Numbered from the stretch's first letter, positions 15,001-28,600 are shown. The stretch is DNA of 64,000 nt from Edolisoma coerulescens (GCA_013397115.1 VWZW01002462.1:221044-285043); one strand, 5' to 3'. Program-made: numbers and translations. The notes: generated by a model not told the origin, from the sequence alone.

Positions 15001-17296
15001 AGTTACTCCTGAAATCCATTAATAAAGCAAGTAATTATCTGAACATATGTTAGTTTTAAAAATTAGGATTAATACATTACTTTTCTAAACTTATATGTAT
15101 AACTTCTTATATTTTTCGAAGTAGGAAATAACTGCATTTTAGTCTAAAGTGTAGATTCCACATAAGAAGAATAATGTCAGTAATGTGCTTAAAAACACAT
15201 AATCCAATCACTTTGAGTTAAATTTTTATACACCAATAAATCTATTCCACAGTCATCTGCTAATAAGTTAATTCTGTTTAAAAATTTCCAGATGTTGGGA
15301 CAGTCTACTGTATTCTGGTGGGTTTTCGGATTTACATAAAATTTCAAAAGTAAGTACTAGTCTCCTTCATGGACCTTAGTACGCTAATCAGTGTCTTCCT
15401 GTTATTGATGGGAATGCTCTGAGCCCTGATTCAGAGAACTACATATATGCAGCCTTGCTGGCCAGAGGAAAGCATAAATAAATCCTTAGCATTAAAGTTT
15501 TAAAACCCCCTGGTATTAGTAAACCAAAGACTATGGCTTGAGATAATGAGAGGAAAAGGCCACAATTTTCACAGGATTTGTCAAGGAGTTTTTTAAGCAC
15601 TTAAGTCCTAGGGTTTATTTTGTCTTTTTTTCTTTTTTTTTTCTTTTTTTTTTTTGAGGGGCAGAGGGGAGACATTACTTGTTTTTTCAGAATTCTCTGC
15701 TAGGTGTCTATTTAACTGTTCATGCCCTCAAAATCTAGAAACAAAACAACACATTTTCAAGACAATATTAATATAGAAAGTAGTATAAAAGCAGGTCTTT
15801 GGAGGCCTCCAGGTGCAAATATGGCAAAATGCACACATGACTCAGGGCTTGTACACTATTATAAGTCTAGCAAATTAGCATAATTGACAAGAATCCCCAA
15901 TTAGAAGCGCAGGCGATGAAGTAATTCCTCTCTTGGTTGAAGTAGGGTGGTGTAAACACACTTTTGTCTCAAGCCCACTAAAAAAATGTCAGATCAGATC
16001 TGGTGAAGTGTTATACAATGTAAGTTGTCAGTGACTTCCTTTGCATTTGAATAATTCACTGCTGCTTGAATATCCTCTAGTTCTGATCTTTATAACTGCT
16101 CAAGCCAATCAGGCATCTTGCAGGAATGTGGCACTCAGTTTCCACATGTGCTGACTTGGTGTCCTACTCCCAGATTTCTGTCAGCAAGACTGTTCTTCAG
16201 TCTGGAGCAATACAGCACCACAAATATCCCACTTATGTTTATAAAAGCATTCATTGATAAGAGACAGAGTCCTAACCGTTATCCATGTTTTCCTTTGCAG
16301 TCTTCAGAAATAAAGAAGATATGATCTGGTGGAGTTTTCTGTTGTCTAAATACTGACTATGTTTAATTGAATATACAGTGTTATAGACCATAATATAATT
16401 ATGTATTTCAGCATGATTTTTTACAATTGGATTTGACATCTTGTGTAGAGATGGGATTGGAGAGTTTTTCCTTTTTGTTTTATCTTTGTTTTTTTTATCC
16501 TTTTGTTTATCTGTTTGCTTGGCTGTTTTTATCCCCGAACTCTTATACAATGTATGTGCTCTTCTCTTGATTTCAATATCGCTCTGTTCTGTACAAAGAT
16601 CTGAAATCATTAAATTAAGGTGCCTTTAATCATAACGGGAAGAGAGATCAAAGTAGATGGCATTCTCTAACAGCTTAATAAGTTGTTTTTAAATTCCAGA
16701 GAAAATATTGAAGTCTAAATGTCTAAAACAGCAGAACAAATTTGTTGTTCCCATGGAGTCTCAGAAAAAGCATAAAAATTTTTAAAAATGAAAGATAAAA
16801 AATAGTAAAAAGATATATATCTATATCCATATCATCTATATCTATAGCTATATGGAGATTTAATTCTAAGTGTTAGACCCTACCCCTAAGCCCAGGAACA
16901 AAGAAACTGGGAAGGAGTGTGAGGCACTTAAAGTCTCCACAGTTTTGCTTGTCTTCTGACTTTGTGAGACCAGTTGAGCTGCCCAGAAATATCTCTAGTG
17001 TATATCCACCTGGCTGCAGACTGATGCTAGAACAAATGCTAGTGAACCTCCTTTAGTTCCTAATAATATGTTCCAGCACCAAGTGAATCTCTCAGATGAA
17101 AATAGTAATAAGATTGAGGTCCATGTGCAGGGCTCTGAGAGAAGAGTTTAAGCATCTACAATGTTCAACAAAGATACAGACATCAATTGCATTGCTCATT
17201 TATAGGTACCTGCTCCCATCGGGACTCCCATTTATCTAAAACATCTTTTTCAGAAGACAGACCTGGCAGATGACCTGTGTGCTACCTGGGCCATTT
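1..17296. other. AT-rich non-coding DNA, no supported gene
   Basis: I see no coding region here on either strand. All open frames are under about 115 codons, lack recognisable motifs and often overlap frames on the opposite strand. Visible structure is limited to short homopolymers (a G run near 1573; T or A runs near 2145, 8595, 10590, 12690 and 15640), a small hairpin at 4020-4041 and a TA-rich patch near 16812-16855. No CR1, SINE or LTR signature was recognised, so very old repeats may be present but too decayed to see. The block is probably intronic or intergenic. Confidence 0.7.
4020..4041. repeat. Short perfect inverted repeat (hairpin)
   Basis: AGCAGAGC is followed by a six-base spacer AGGAGA and then GCTCTGCT, giving an eight-base-pair perfect stem. 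It is isolated, with no neighbouring gene, terminator-type T run or transposon end. A stem this short can arise by chance in 64 kb. Confidence 0.5.
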
Positions 17297-17512
17297 TGGA
17301 ATCACAGAATCACAGGTGAGGCTGGAAGGTACCACAGTGGGTCATGTGGCCCAGCCTCTCTGCTCAAGCAGGATCATCTTAGAGCACAGGAATTATGTCC
17401 AGATGGTTCTTGAATATCTCCAGTGAGGGAGACTCTACAACCTCTCTGGGCAACCTGTTCCAGTGCTCAGTCACCTGCACAGTAAAGAAGTTCTTCCTCA
17501 TATTCAGATGAT
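17297..17512 (-). mobile_element. CR1 LINE, 5'-truncated 3' end
   Basis: The plus strand reads as the reverse complement of a CR1 tail. It starts with the terminal octamer-type repeat (AATCACAGAATCACAG), continues through a GGCTGGAAGG-type block and a 'CTCTGGGCAACCTGTTCCAGTG' equivalent, and ends with an 'AAGAAGTTCTTCCTCATATTC' equivalent. CR1 copies are typically severely 5'-truncated and end in a short ATTCTRTG repeat, as here. About 215 bp remain, all from the 3' UTR and the last part of the RT frame. Substitutions across the copy suggest an old insertion. The exact subfamily cannot be set by eye. Confidence 0.88.
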
Positions 17513-18253
17513 GCACACTCAGCATGCAGTTTCAAAGGTTTGCAGCAAAACTAGAATGAAAAAATAGTGTTCACTATAAAAATAGCAGGCTTCAGTCAAA
17601 GACTAGGACATTTCAGCCTTTTATTTCTTCAGACACTAGCCTTTTGTACAGATATTTTTTAGTGTAAAAGAGTTCTTCTTTTCTATCTTTTTAAACTAAA
17701 ATATATTTGACTAATAGAATTAAAATACAAACATTTAAATAACTTTGCTGTTACAAGTTCTTCTGTAATACAGAAGAATAATGTTTAATGTATTTTAAAA
17801 TGGGTGATTTATGTGAAGAGAAAGCAGAAAAAATGCATACACATAATTTGAAAAGGTTTCATAATTATAGATAGTAATCATGAGAAAAACACAAAACAAA
17901 AAGAAACTATTTACAATGTCTCTGCAGATTTAAGATGACTTGAAGATATTAAAGTCAATCTTTCTGTATTTTAGATTCAGATCAAAATAAAAAAGAAATT
18001 AGATTTGTACTGAATTTTGAAATGGGACGTATAGAGGACAAAACCAGCCAAAGTTTTTATTACCTAGGATTTTCCTATGTGCAGGATCTGAATACTGCAA
18101 ACAAACACAGATCATCTCCAGTTCTCACTGGCTATTGCAGGGAATATTATGGTCTGTAATCTTTTGGGAACCATTTCTGTTTTCATACACAGAGCTTGAG
18201 ACCTTGGGTCACTTGTGCTGTTGCCAAACTTCCTAGTATGACTGAAACTGCTT

Positions 18254-18306
18254 CAAAATAAAAACAAACAAAACAAAACAAAAAACCAAAACAAACCAAA
18301 ACAAAC
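18254..18306. repeat. A/C-rich low-complexity tract (CAAA/CAAAA)
   Basis: Degenerate CAAA, CAAAA and CCAAAA units run for about 50 bp with no G until the right edge. It belongs to the same class as the tracts at 43.6 and 55.2 kb, and is the strand-complement of the class at 39.7 kb. Confidence 0.85.
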
Positions 18307-19630
18307 TGGAACTTAGTAAAAATATTTTTAATCACTATTTATTGCCACCTATAGCCATAGAAAGATTGTTGTATATGTGAGATAGTGAAACAAATTATAC
18401 TGAAGTTAGAACAGGATTTTTACACAACTCTACAGAGAGAATTGTCAAAATTTTTAATAGCTGTATGATTTCTGGTCTTGACTCTAAACCTTTTTTTCCC
18501 CACTTGCTAACTCTTGACCATTTCTACAGCAGATTACCTTCATTCCAAGTCCACAAGGCAAATACCAGTTTTTTAATGAAAAGTACTAGGACTTACTATT
18601 ATGGCAGTTTTCAGATAAAAAAATCTTCTGCGGTCTCTGAGACTAATGAAGTATGGAAAATTCCTGGCCTGAAAGGTTTATCATCAAAAAAAACAATCCA
18701 GAAAAAAAATATTTTTTCATAAATTGTGGGTAGTCTAGTTAAGAGTCTCAAGGCTTTAGAGAAGACAGTGACTGAGATGACAAGTCACAGGGACACGTAA
18801 TTCACATAGGACTGTAATCTTCTCTTTGGTATTCTGTTTTTGATTTTCAGTTAGAGAAGACAGATGGTTCTGGATGATATGGGAAATATGTGGCTTTAGA
18901 AGGAATTTAAGTGACAAATGGATGGGCACAGGTGGGACCATTGGTTTTAGGCTGAAGCTGACACAGGGCATATGTGCAAATGCATAGCAGTGTTGCAAGG
19001 CAGATGCACTGATCTCTCTTGCTCAATGGGACAGAGTATAATATCAAGAGAAGTCAGGGAATACAGTCTTTTCACGCACAATTCCAGTTAAGGAATTGTT
19101 CTAAAGATGCAATGTAAAACACACTTATTGCCTGCCTGTTCCTTGCTGCTCACACCCCTACAAAGGCTACAGTAGTGAAAGAGTAGGGAGAGTTTTGCAC
19201 TTTCTGAAGGAGTGGGAAGAAGGAGTAGAGCAACTTGCCTCTCTTCAAATACAGAGATGGTAATGCAGTAATGAATGTTTGTTTTCTAGAAAGATTACTC
19301 CAAGAAGATTTTTTTCTCACAAATTTTTGAAAGAATTGAAGAGTTTATATTTCAATGAAAGTAAAATGTGTTCAAACAAGACTGTCATATGCCATGTTTT
19401 GAACAAATTGTACACTCTCCAAGTGTTGGAATTCATTCACTAAGTGAATTTCTTCTCTGAAGATGTATCACGATCTCCTGACTTGATAAGGAGATTTTTC
19501 AAAATTTAGCACCCACATAATACAATTCATTACCAATAAATGTTGTTGTAATGGACAGTGGAAGCTGGAAGAACAAAGGAGCCAGGAGGTACTTCAACTT
19601 TTGTTTCCACAGGACTCTTCAACTGTTTGA

Positions 19631-19694
19631 TTGCAAGAGGTGTTTTGTAAGAGAAAGCAGTTGGTTGTAAGAGGTATGTTGTAAGAGAAACAAA
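19631..19694 (+). repeat. Imperfect tandem duplication, unit about 34 bp
   Basis: Two copies sharing the pattern TTGYAAGAGG...TTGTAAGAGAAA lie at 19631-19660 and 19665-19694, with a few substitutions between them. It looks like a local duplication and explains the repetitive appearance of the small minus-strand frame over it. Confidence 0.6.
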
Positions 19695-22652
19695 TGCAAT
19701 TAACAACACAAATGAAATAATATGAAAGCTCATATTACTTTAAAAATAAGTTTTGATTGAAAATTTCAGCTCTAGATGTCATTTTTATGGGCATATTTTG
19801 TCATTTTTGTACCTAGGTATGCATGTGGATTACCTGAGAAAGACAGTAGAACATACTTGGCAGGCATGGTCATGGGAAAGGGGCTCTGCAGCTCTGGGAA
19901 GGGATTGCAGCACTAGAGTTGCTCCAGTAAAGCGTCATGCCTATCTGACTCCAGAGCAGGGTGGGATGTGTCTACTCCATTTTGTCCTTCACCCTTTCTG
20001 CCTTTTTTCAACTTCCAGTATTCGTTGAAACTCTTATGACAACTTGATAGAAATGAACACCAATTTTAAATATTCGCTGTTCCTTTTTTATCTGACTGTC
20101 TTCATTCCTGAGTGATTCTTATGCAGGCTACACAAGGACAGTATAAATACTTTATACCTATACAAGGCTAATATCTACCAATTTAGTTTTATGTAAACAA
20201 TACTAATACTAAAAATCTGTTTTGTGATTTTTTCCCTAGCTGTTCCCATAAATTGGAACTTTTTTGTTGGGGCTTCCCGTCTGCTGTTAACAAATTTTCA
20301 CAGAAAATGAATGTTGATCGTCATAGTGCCTGTCTTAATTTTCGGAGTGGGAGAAAATCCACATGACTAATAGTGCCTAAGACATACTCATAAATGCTAT
20401 ATTCTCTTTGATTACAGGTGTACAGGATGGGCAGACATATTTTAGATAAACTCAATCTTTTTCTCTAATTTAAGTTCCTCAAAATAACTTAATGTAGAGT
20501 AGCCAGATGACAGAACTCTGCAATTCTCCCAAGTAATCAAGCAGAGAGTACCCATTTTTTTACGTTTTGTCCATGCCACAGTCGTGCAGAGAAGTTCTTG
20601 CATTGGGTATCTCAAAGTATATCAACACTTGAAGGAATCTGCTTGTTGTACAATACTACAAAACGTCCATCAGGAATAAAGTTTAAGAGTATCAAACTGG
20701 ACAAATTCTAAATAGAGTAGGCTAGTCCAGAAGTGGTTCTTGGCCTGTTAAATTTTCTAGGCAGCGTAGCTAAGTCAGGAAAACCTTTAAATGTAGGCCA
20801 AACTTAATGTCATTTTCTGAATGATTTTTCTACAGATTGCAGGCTTTTTATTTTCTTTGATATCTGTGATATCTTTGGCCTGTGACATGTTAAAAATGTT
20901 ATTCCTGCCTTTAACAGAGGGATCCCAGATGCAATTTCTTCCCCTCACCTACTTTGCCTTCAGTTAATGTAGTTAGTTACATTTTGAGAGGGTAGCAAAA
21001 AAAATTATGTGAGAAATCTGGCTTGGAAAACTAAGTATGTGTATATATATGGAAAAGGGTATGCAAAGGACATCTTTAAAATAACTAACTTAGAAAATAA
21101 ACATGCTAATAAATATTTCTGATTACATGAGTATAGCTGTTGGACCTCCATAAGTATATTTGCATAGGTTTTGTTTGAGATTTGAAATAGTACAAGATTC
21201 GGATTGGTAGGGGTTTAAGTTTTAGATTAATCTTTAATGTAGACTGTGAATAACATGATTATTCACATGCTTTACTGATATGTTGAATGGTAGTGAGAGA
21301 AATCTCCTTCAGTTAAGGAAAGAATACCCCGGTCCACTATCGCCTTCAGAATCTATATTTTTACCCAAGTCTTTTGTACCTCAGAATGGAAAACTTCACT
21401 TAGCTTGTATTTGGCTTTCAAAGACTTAGAAATCCTTATGCAGCAGGAGTGAAAAGAATAAAAAGCTTGTATTCCACAATTAGGAGTTCTTCATTAATCA
21501 TTTTTATGAGATATAACAAAGCAACATGAATGTCAAACAAAAACATCATCACAAGTAATAAAAAAGCATAACTGTGACCTTAAGTGAAATTAATTGACCG
21601 TTAAGTAACAGCATAAAAATTCAAAGTAGCCAAGGAGTTCATTTTTAGGGCAGTATGCATCTGAATATTTCATACAAAACAACAAAGTAAAACAATACAA
21701 AACTCACATTGTTGGAAAATGGTCTAATAAAGCATTCTTCGAAAATAATCTGTGAAGCAAATTTTCACAGTGGTAGCATAACCTTACTGGGAGGTAATGA
21801 AACAATACAATCGTTTTTAGCTATCCCATATCAGTCAGAGAGGACATGTCCAAGTTAAATTAAAGGATGGGGGTGACTCCTTGGTTGTGGATGGAGGCAT
21901 ACTTGGTAAGGAATACCGAAATTGCCCAAGAGTTAGGTCCTCCAGGATGTCAGGTATCATGTGTGCCGAAGTAGGCCGGAAGAATAAGACAGAAGGACAA
22001 CCCCACAACTAAAGTATTTTGGTTTTTTTATCTCCGACTACCTGCAGGCATTAAGCAGGATTTTTTGCACATTGATCCTTCAAAGTACCTGCTCTACATT
22101 TTGTTGGGTCTCTGTAATGCTTACCTACCAGACCAGAGGCATTAGAAAACAGAGGTGGTAAGAGTTCAGTTTCCTGAATTCTGAATGGACTTGAAGAGAA
22201 GACAGCCTCTGAAGTCATCCCACTTAGCCTACATTATTCCTATGTCTGTGTTAGAGAAACAAGCACCTTAGATTATTTCTCTGTGTATTTATACTGGAGG
22301 TGTGTGGACACCTCTAGAAAGAGTTTCTACCGTGTTTAGATAATTTACTTCCCTGAGAATAGATGAAGCCCTAGCTCCTGACTTGGTTACTGCAACCATG
22401 TGCGTGAGGGTGTGTGATAAATTTGAGCCTGAAACTCTAGAATTAGCTGACTACGCTTGAAAGGACCAGAGTGTTCCACTTCAGTTATGTCTATGTCCTG
22501 TTTTATGAATCTTTTGTTGGGAGTATGAAATATTTCAAAAGCAATTAAGCAATAGGAGGCAGTGTTAAAGCAGTTGCACCAATGGCCACAGGGCCGTGTG
22601 GGCCAGACTATGAAAATGGAGCTTTTAATTAGATTTCATGTAGTGTTGGCTG

Positions 22653-22765
22653 ATTTTATTTATTTTATTTTATTGTATTGTATTTTATTGTATTGTATTG
22701 TATTGTATTGTATTGTATTGTATTGTATTGTATTGTGTTATTTCATTTCATTTCATTTTATTGTG
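22653..22765. repeat. Composite pentanucleotide microsatellite (TTTTA, TTGTA, TTTCA motifs)
   Basis: The array starts with TTTTA-type units, passes through about twelve TATTG units with one TATTT interruption (22671-22735), has one TGTTA variant, then three TTTCA units, and ends in a TTTTA-like unit before returning to unique sequence. A plus-strand frame across it translates to a Leu-Tyr-Cys-Ile repeat, which is an artefact of the repeat. The motif change along the array indicates point mutation of the unit followed by local expansion. Length is likely polymorphic. Confidence 0.95.
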
Positions 22766-25299
22766 TTCTGTCTTATTTGGGTTGCAACACTAAGAAGTTA
22801 GGAAAATTGTGAGCTGTGGTTGTGTAGGACATCTTACTTATCCTTGATCCTGTATTTGTGCACCTGTTATTATACAGTCCTTCAGGATCTGATGTTACGT
22901 CATTACTTTCTTTCTTTTTTCTGAAAGATGCTGCTCATTCAGTCACTGTATCGAAAATAAAATGTGCTTGCATATTGAATTTGTCTTCTAAGTTTAGGTT
23001 TTTCACCCCAATTTCATGCAGAAGTTGGCAAACAGAGAGAGTCCAGGCAGGAATTTTGAGGATGGTCATGTAATTTAGGTTGCTGAACGTTGCCCTGGGG
23101 TGTTAGATTCTGTATTTTTCATGCTGTATGAAAGCTTTCTTAATTTATATAGTGCTTTTGTAATTTGAATGAACAGTTGTGAATTTCTAAGCCATAACAT
23201 AGCAGAAAATAAATAAATAAAGTAATAAAGCACAGTAATGATACATGGGGTTTTGTTATCTCTTTTGTGACTGGTCTGTGTGCAAGGCTGACATGCACAC
23301 TAATCCAAAGAGATTAACCCTTCCATCCATAGATTAGCCACTTGACAGGGCTTTTTCAAATCCAATATTCATGCCACTCCTGACCATAATCCAGCTCCTG
23401 TTCTTGTACATATTTGCTTATACCTAAATTTGGTTTGTAACATTAACTTCTATGAAGACTAATGTTTGGATCAATAATTTTTAATTAAAAAAATAAAGGG
23501 ATTTTACCAAATATTTTAAGATAGTGAATGCATTCAAAGAGATCATTAGTTGAAATCTGAGGGGTTTTTTTCCCAGTATTCATTCAATTTTTATGAATCA
23601 GTTAAGGAAACAACTGGGCTCAAGGATTCTAAAGAAATGTATGAAATACACCATCTACTGTAACTTAAATAACATTTAAAGCATTCAAACTTTTATTAAA
23701 TTTATCATGAAACTAGCATGTACAGAAAACAATAGAACCTTATTGAAAGAAATAACATTTGTACAAACATCCTTAAAACTAAACTTGTATTAATACAGTA
23801 TTCTGACTCAGGGACATGACCTGTTGAAATATTTTTTGAAAATAAATATTCTGACTGTAGAAAAATGTAAATGACCTTAAAGATTAAAAAATGTACACAA
23901 GGTAGCCATACATGAGTCTATATTTAAATCCTTTTTTAAGAATCATGTTGAAATATTGAATCCATTATTTTTATTCATTAAAAATAGTCTGAGAAAACAG
24001 CTGGAAATTGTCAGAAATGTCAGTCAAGACTTACATATATTTTCCAACCTCTAGAACATGAATTATAAGAAAACAGAAAGTGTAATTAGTACAAGACTCC
24101 TTTACAGACATTTTGAATACACTTGTTTCAAATGAACTGCAATACAAAGTTGGCATACAGTGTGCCCCTTTCTATTATTTTTAGTAAAATGGATTTCTTG
24201 CTGTGATAAGTGAAGCAATTGTAAATTTCAACAGAAAAGTGATTCTGATAAACAGTGGGTAGCATTTTTATTTAAGTAACAATGATGTTATTCAACAGCT
24301 ATTATAAGTGGTCTGAAATGTGACGCTATAGTCAAAAACAACTGTGCAAAGTTGTTGTCTTTTAACACTGGAATTTTTGTCCTTGAGAAGAAGGTCTGGG
24401 ACCTGAATTTTAGTATTAACAAATTAAGAGTAGCAATGAAATAGCACTTCAGTGTAAAGAAAGATAGGACATATTTTTTTCACAATACTGTCAAGATCAA
24501 AACAATCCTTCAAATCACCTAAAATTAAAATAGTATTTCAGGCTGTATTTCTTAATTCGTATCAAATATACATGGGTACAGTAAATTAAGAGAAGTGAGC
24601 TCATATACCCAGAGAAATCTATGTTGTCCTATACAAGTTTTGAGCCTTATCACATCTGTCCAACAGGTACGGAACAAATAACAGAGATCTCTGCTTTTGA
24701 GAAGATGAATGAATACTCTGAAGTAAATTATCTATCAGCATTTCTTTGTCCAGTTAATTATGAGATGGCAAAACAGTTCTTTTTTAACTTTAAGACTCTG
24801 TCCCTGACTTGGGCCTTCATGTAGAAAGCAGGGTAAGTAACTTTTCTCTGCATAAAAGACAAGTTATTCTCTTTGTGTAAATATAGCGAGTGAAAAAAAT
24901 ACTGGGGACTCATGCTATTGGCAAGAATCTGATGTTTGAAGTTTGAACTTTCAAACCTCCTGGTTTGGAATTCTGTTACTTTAGAATAACTAGAACTCCC
25001 TGGTAGCATTTCAGGCACTAATACCGGAGACATCTGCTACAAACTTTATGTCTACTTTAAATTTATTTATTTCTCTGAGAATACCAACACAGAGATGAGA
25101 AAATCAGAAAGATTTCAGATTGTGAGTTTATATTCAATAATTTAAAGTTTTTAAAACATCAGATATCTCTATGCGTTCATCTGCAAACTCCAATTATGAG
25201 TAAACTGAGGAAAAATATGATATTGCAATAGGTCATATACCATGATGGACAGCTGGAAAGTTCCTCGAATTAAGAGGAAAATACTGCAGACAAAAAACC
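22766..25299. other. AT-rich non-coding DNA
   Basis: No gene is supported. A plausible splice acceptor near 24666 and a donor-like GGTAAGTA near 24832 bracket 166 bp. The only long frame between them (51 codons) ends in TAG just before the donor, so I do not call an exon. The rest is unique AT-rich sequence without recognisable transposon ends. Confidence 0.6.
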
Positions 25300-25689
25300 T
25301 GTTCTGCTTTTGCTGGCATAGAATTAATTTTCATCTTAGCAGATTGCATGTTGCTATGTTTCAGACTTGTGACTGAACAGAGTTGATAAGGCACCCATGT
25401 TTTAGCTGTTGCTGAAGAGTGAAGTTCAGCAAGTAATGCTGGGGAGGGAAATTGCCCATGGCTGCATGGTGCTTAGGGTCTATTTGGACTCCAGTGTTTT
25501 TCTTGGGTTTAGTTTTGGTGGTGGTGCTGCTGGATTTGTGTTTTGGTTTAGTGATTTTCCTAAAAAACCTATTCTTATCTCAATCTAGTTTTGCACTTCC
25601 AATTCTCGTCTGCATCCCACTGGGAGGGAGGGGATATTGAGCAAGTGATTATGTGGTGCTTAGCTGCCTACCAGGATTAAACCACAACA
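25300..25689 (+). mobile_element. Solo LTR of an avian ERVL-type endogenous retrovirus (degraded)
   Basis: The 390-bp segment starts TGTTCTGC then TTTGCTGGCATAGAATTAAT, and ends with a 'GTGGTGCTTAGCTGCC...TTAAACCACAACA' layout. I recognise this as the edge pattern of ERVL-class LTRs common in birds, which begin near TGTT..GCTGGCATAG and end near TTAAACC..CA. It also keeps a 'TCTCAAT..AGTTTTGCACTTCCAATTCTC' 3' block. No gag, pol or env sequence lies on either side, so the provirus has probably collapsed by recombination between its LTRs. A clear five-base target duplication is not visible: AAACC on the left and ACCCT on the right share only part. Promoter signals are eroded. It is old and inert. 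Confidence 0.7.
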
Positions 25690-28600
25690 ACCCTTTACTT
25701 GTAAAATAAAATCACAGAATCACAAAATAAACATTTGCATATTACTGCAAAGCAGAATGTTTACAGATCTATTCTTAGATATTATTATTTTCTAGTCTTT
25801 CTATAATATTTTAATATTGTAAAATAGGAAAAATACCTTGCTTTTCTAATTGCAATTGATTGTAGGAAGAAAAAAAAAAGTCAAAAGTCTTTTCCCAACA
25901 GAAACAATTATCATATCATTCTATGCCAAAATAACTCTACTAATATGCAGGTGAAAAAGCACATCACACATTTTTCCTCTTTCTTTTAGTAATAAAGCAG
26001 ATCACATCTAATTTGGCCAGTCAGTGTGGTTTACATGAGTGTTAGCTAGATGATTTCCCTATCACACACGACTATCTAATAAAAAAATTTGAATTAAGGT
26101 ATAAAAATGCCAGATCCTGGGCACTGTAACGCAGTATAGATACAGACTTGTAAACTGACACGAAGTACTCGTTATCTAATCCTAGTAGAAATGCAATTGT
26201 TAGCAATCAAATAATACAGAAGTAAAACAAACCACAAAAGAGCAATAATAAAAAAAGCTCTCAGGATCCAATAAGAGAATATTTATTAAAACATTTCAGT
26301 TTCAATGTCTGAAATGTAACAAATGTGGTGTAAGGGGAATGTAATTTTGTCAGTTATTTTTTTGGTAAATCTCATGTTCTGGTCTCGTAGAAGTTGCAGA
26401 TAAATCTCATGCTGAAAATTTACATAATTTTCTGATTCTTTACTGGAAAAGCCCTTGTGGAAAAATTCATCATTACTGTTACAGTGCAAAAATTCAGACA
26501 GACAGAATACAAGCTGCCCAGATAAACTAGAAAAAAAATATCTGTAAGTGTATCTAACTGCCTACTAGGTCAGTACCTGCTGCTACATTGTTGACAACAA
26601 AGGAAATTGGAATAATAAAATTAAAAGCAAAAATCTAATTAAACAAGTCCTTAACTGGCAGTATTAGAACAGAGCTCCCTAATGCTTTTTTTTCTTCACC
26701 ATAAACCATTTAAATTAAAAAAAGAAAAATAAATCAGAATTAATTTAGCTATTTAGATGGCACCTGCACATCTCCAAGCAGTAAGGAGTTGAGATTTTAA
26801 AAAAATCAAAGAGTAAATAAAACGTATATTTTTGAAATATCTTAATTATCAACTGGAGCAAATCAGCAAGCAATGTTGTTAGATAACTTGTTTGAAATTC
26901 CTTTGATCAAAATTAGGTGTTATAAAAGTATTATACAATTTTAAAAATGGCAGGAATGTGACTCATGGGATGAAATCTAAGACCTATTTCACAATGGAGG
27001 TCAATCAATGCAGTGTGAAATTTTGCCTTCACAATCTAAGAATCATAGTAATTAATTATGAACTTTAGATATTATATTTATATGAAAATGTTGTTTGATC
27101 AATAAAAAACTCAGCAGAGATAGCAAATAAATAAATAACATGAACTATAATTACAATTTTAGTAAGATCACAGACTATTACTATGAATCACAATGAGCAT
27201 TTCTAGTTGAAGAGTTATGGGACATTTAAAAATATAGGCTATATTATACTAAGACTTTTAAAGATATAGGTGAGATTATATTAAATGCACAAATAAAATA
27301 ATTTAAAAATTCTGAAAACATCTTACAGAGATTAGTGATAACACTTTCATCCATTTTTGTAATAACAATAAATGAGAAAACAAAGTAGTATTTCTTTATT
27401 TACAATCCAAATATACATAGATGTAAAAATTTATATCTCTTAAAACATTTTTAAATGGAGCCTTATTATCTTATTTTAAAATTATAGCCACAAAGAAGTG
27501 GATGTTATAGGGAGCATGGAAGAGTTCAAGTAGTTTGAATAATGGTTGTTCACAACATTCACCTGAAAGATGCTTATGTGACACAAATAACAGGAGCTGA
27601 TGTCAATTCTAGTCATTTAGAAAAAGTAAGAATGCACTTGAAAGAATAATATAAAAATGTTAATTGCCCTTCCTCAGATATACAACAAAGTGAGTCCAAA
27701 ACAAAGATGCATTGTTCATCATGAGAATGGAGATGATTGAATTGTTGGATACTTAATGAAATATATTGATGAATCCTAATAGAAGTTAATCCTCTTGAAA
27801 AGAAATTTAGGAAAGCTAAATTCCTTGCAATAAATATGTTTAAGTAAGAATCAAGGAAAATATCTTCTAATGAAGGTAGCCATCAATTGTGAGAGAATAA
27901 AAAACAAATTTAAAAAAGTCAGGTACATGACAAACTACGAAATGTGACTATCTGACATAGGTGAATACAATTCACTATTCCCAAATACAGAATATATATA
28001 TATCAAAAAAGGATGTGAAAGCAAGCTATTAGTATCTCACATGGTTAAATTAGGTTGATAGCTTGAATTACAAGTTCTTGTTCACAGGTGAGTAATTGGA
28101 TTACCTCTTAAAATAGCCAAGCCTAAGCAAGTCACATGTGAGGAAAAAACCCCATTAAGGCATGCTAGAAAAAGCAGTGTTAACATTTATTTAACAGCTA
28201 TAAGCCCTGAAGATTTCTTCTTTGCTAAGAATATTGTATCTCAGGATATGCAAGCTCTGCACAGGATTTGCAATTACTTTTTTGTTTACTGCCACAGTAT
28301 ACAGTACATGAAAGAACAGAAAACTATCCATCTTTCGTATGTATTTACTGTTTCTTTCCTTGTCCTCAGAGAAAAGCAAGAACTTCCTGTCTCAGTAACA
28401 TACGGGATTGGGAATAGGATTGAAGAGAAATTACTGCATTATGAAAGCCTAAAGGAGGACAGCTTATCTTGAGGTTGAAAATTTGGAATTAAATGCTGGA
28501 ACTGCTGATGTACTAGATCTCAAATCTGCTGAAAAATGGATGCAAACTGGAATGTGATGAATGGCATGAAATGTGTGAAATGGTGTAGAATGACGGCAAA

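Larger units (their letters stand above)
17513..22652. other. AT-rich non-coding DNA
   Basis: No gene is supported. The region holds an A/C-rich low-complexity tract at 18254-18306 and an imperfect 34-bp tandem duplication at 19631-19694. A 67-codon minus-strand frame (19530-19733) starts with a hydrophobic stretch, but it overlaps that duplication and has no family resemblance. A slightly G+C-richer patch at 19850-20020 and another at 21880-22150 could be decayed repeats; I cannot identify them. Confidence 0.65.

Noticed and set aside
19530..19733. 67-codon minus-strand frame with a signal-peptide-like start
   Set aside because: It overlaps a local tandem duplication, and the hydrophobic stretch arises from repeated TTGTAAGAGAA complement; no family resemblance.
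22562..22801. 79-codon frame with Leu-Tyr-Cys-Ile repeats
   Set aside because: It is the translation of the TATTG pentamer array; the repeat has no stop codons in this frame.
24667..24832. 166-bp exon-like segment before GGTAAGTA
   Set aside because: The only open frame ends with TAG just before the donor; internal coding exons should be open to the donor.
25710..25728. CR1-tail-like octamer pair AATCACAGAATCAC
   Set aside because: No CR1 body is attached on the left or right, and a match this short can be chance.
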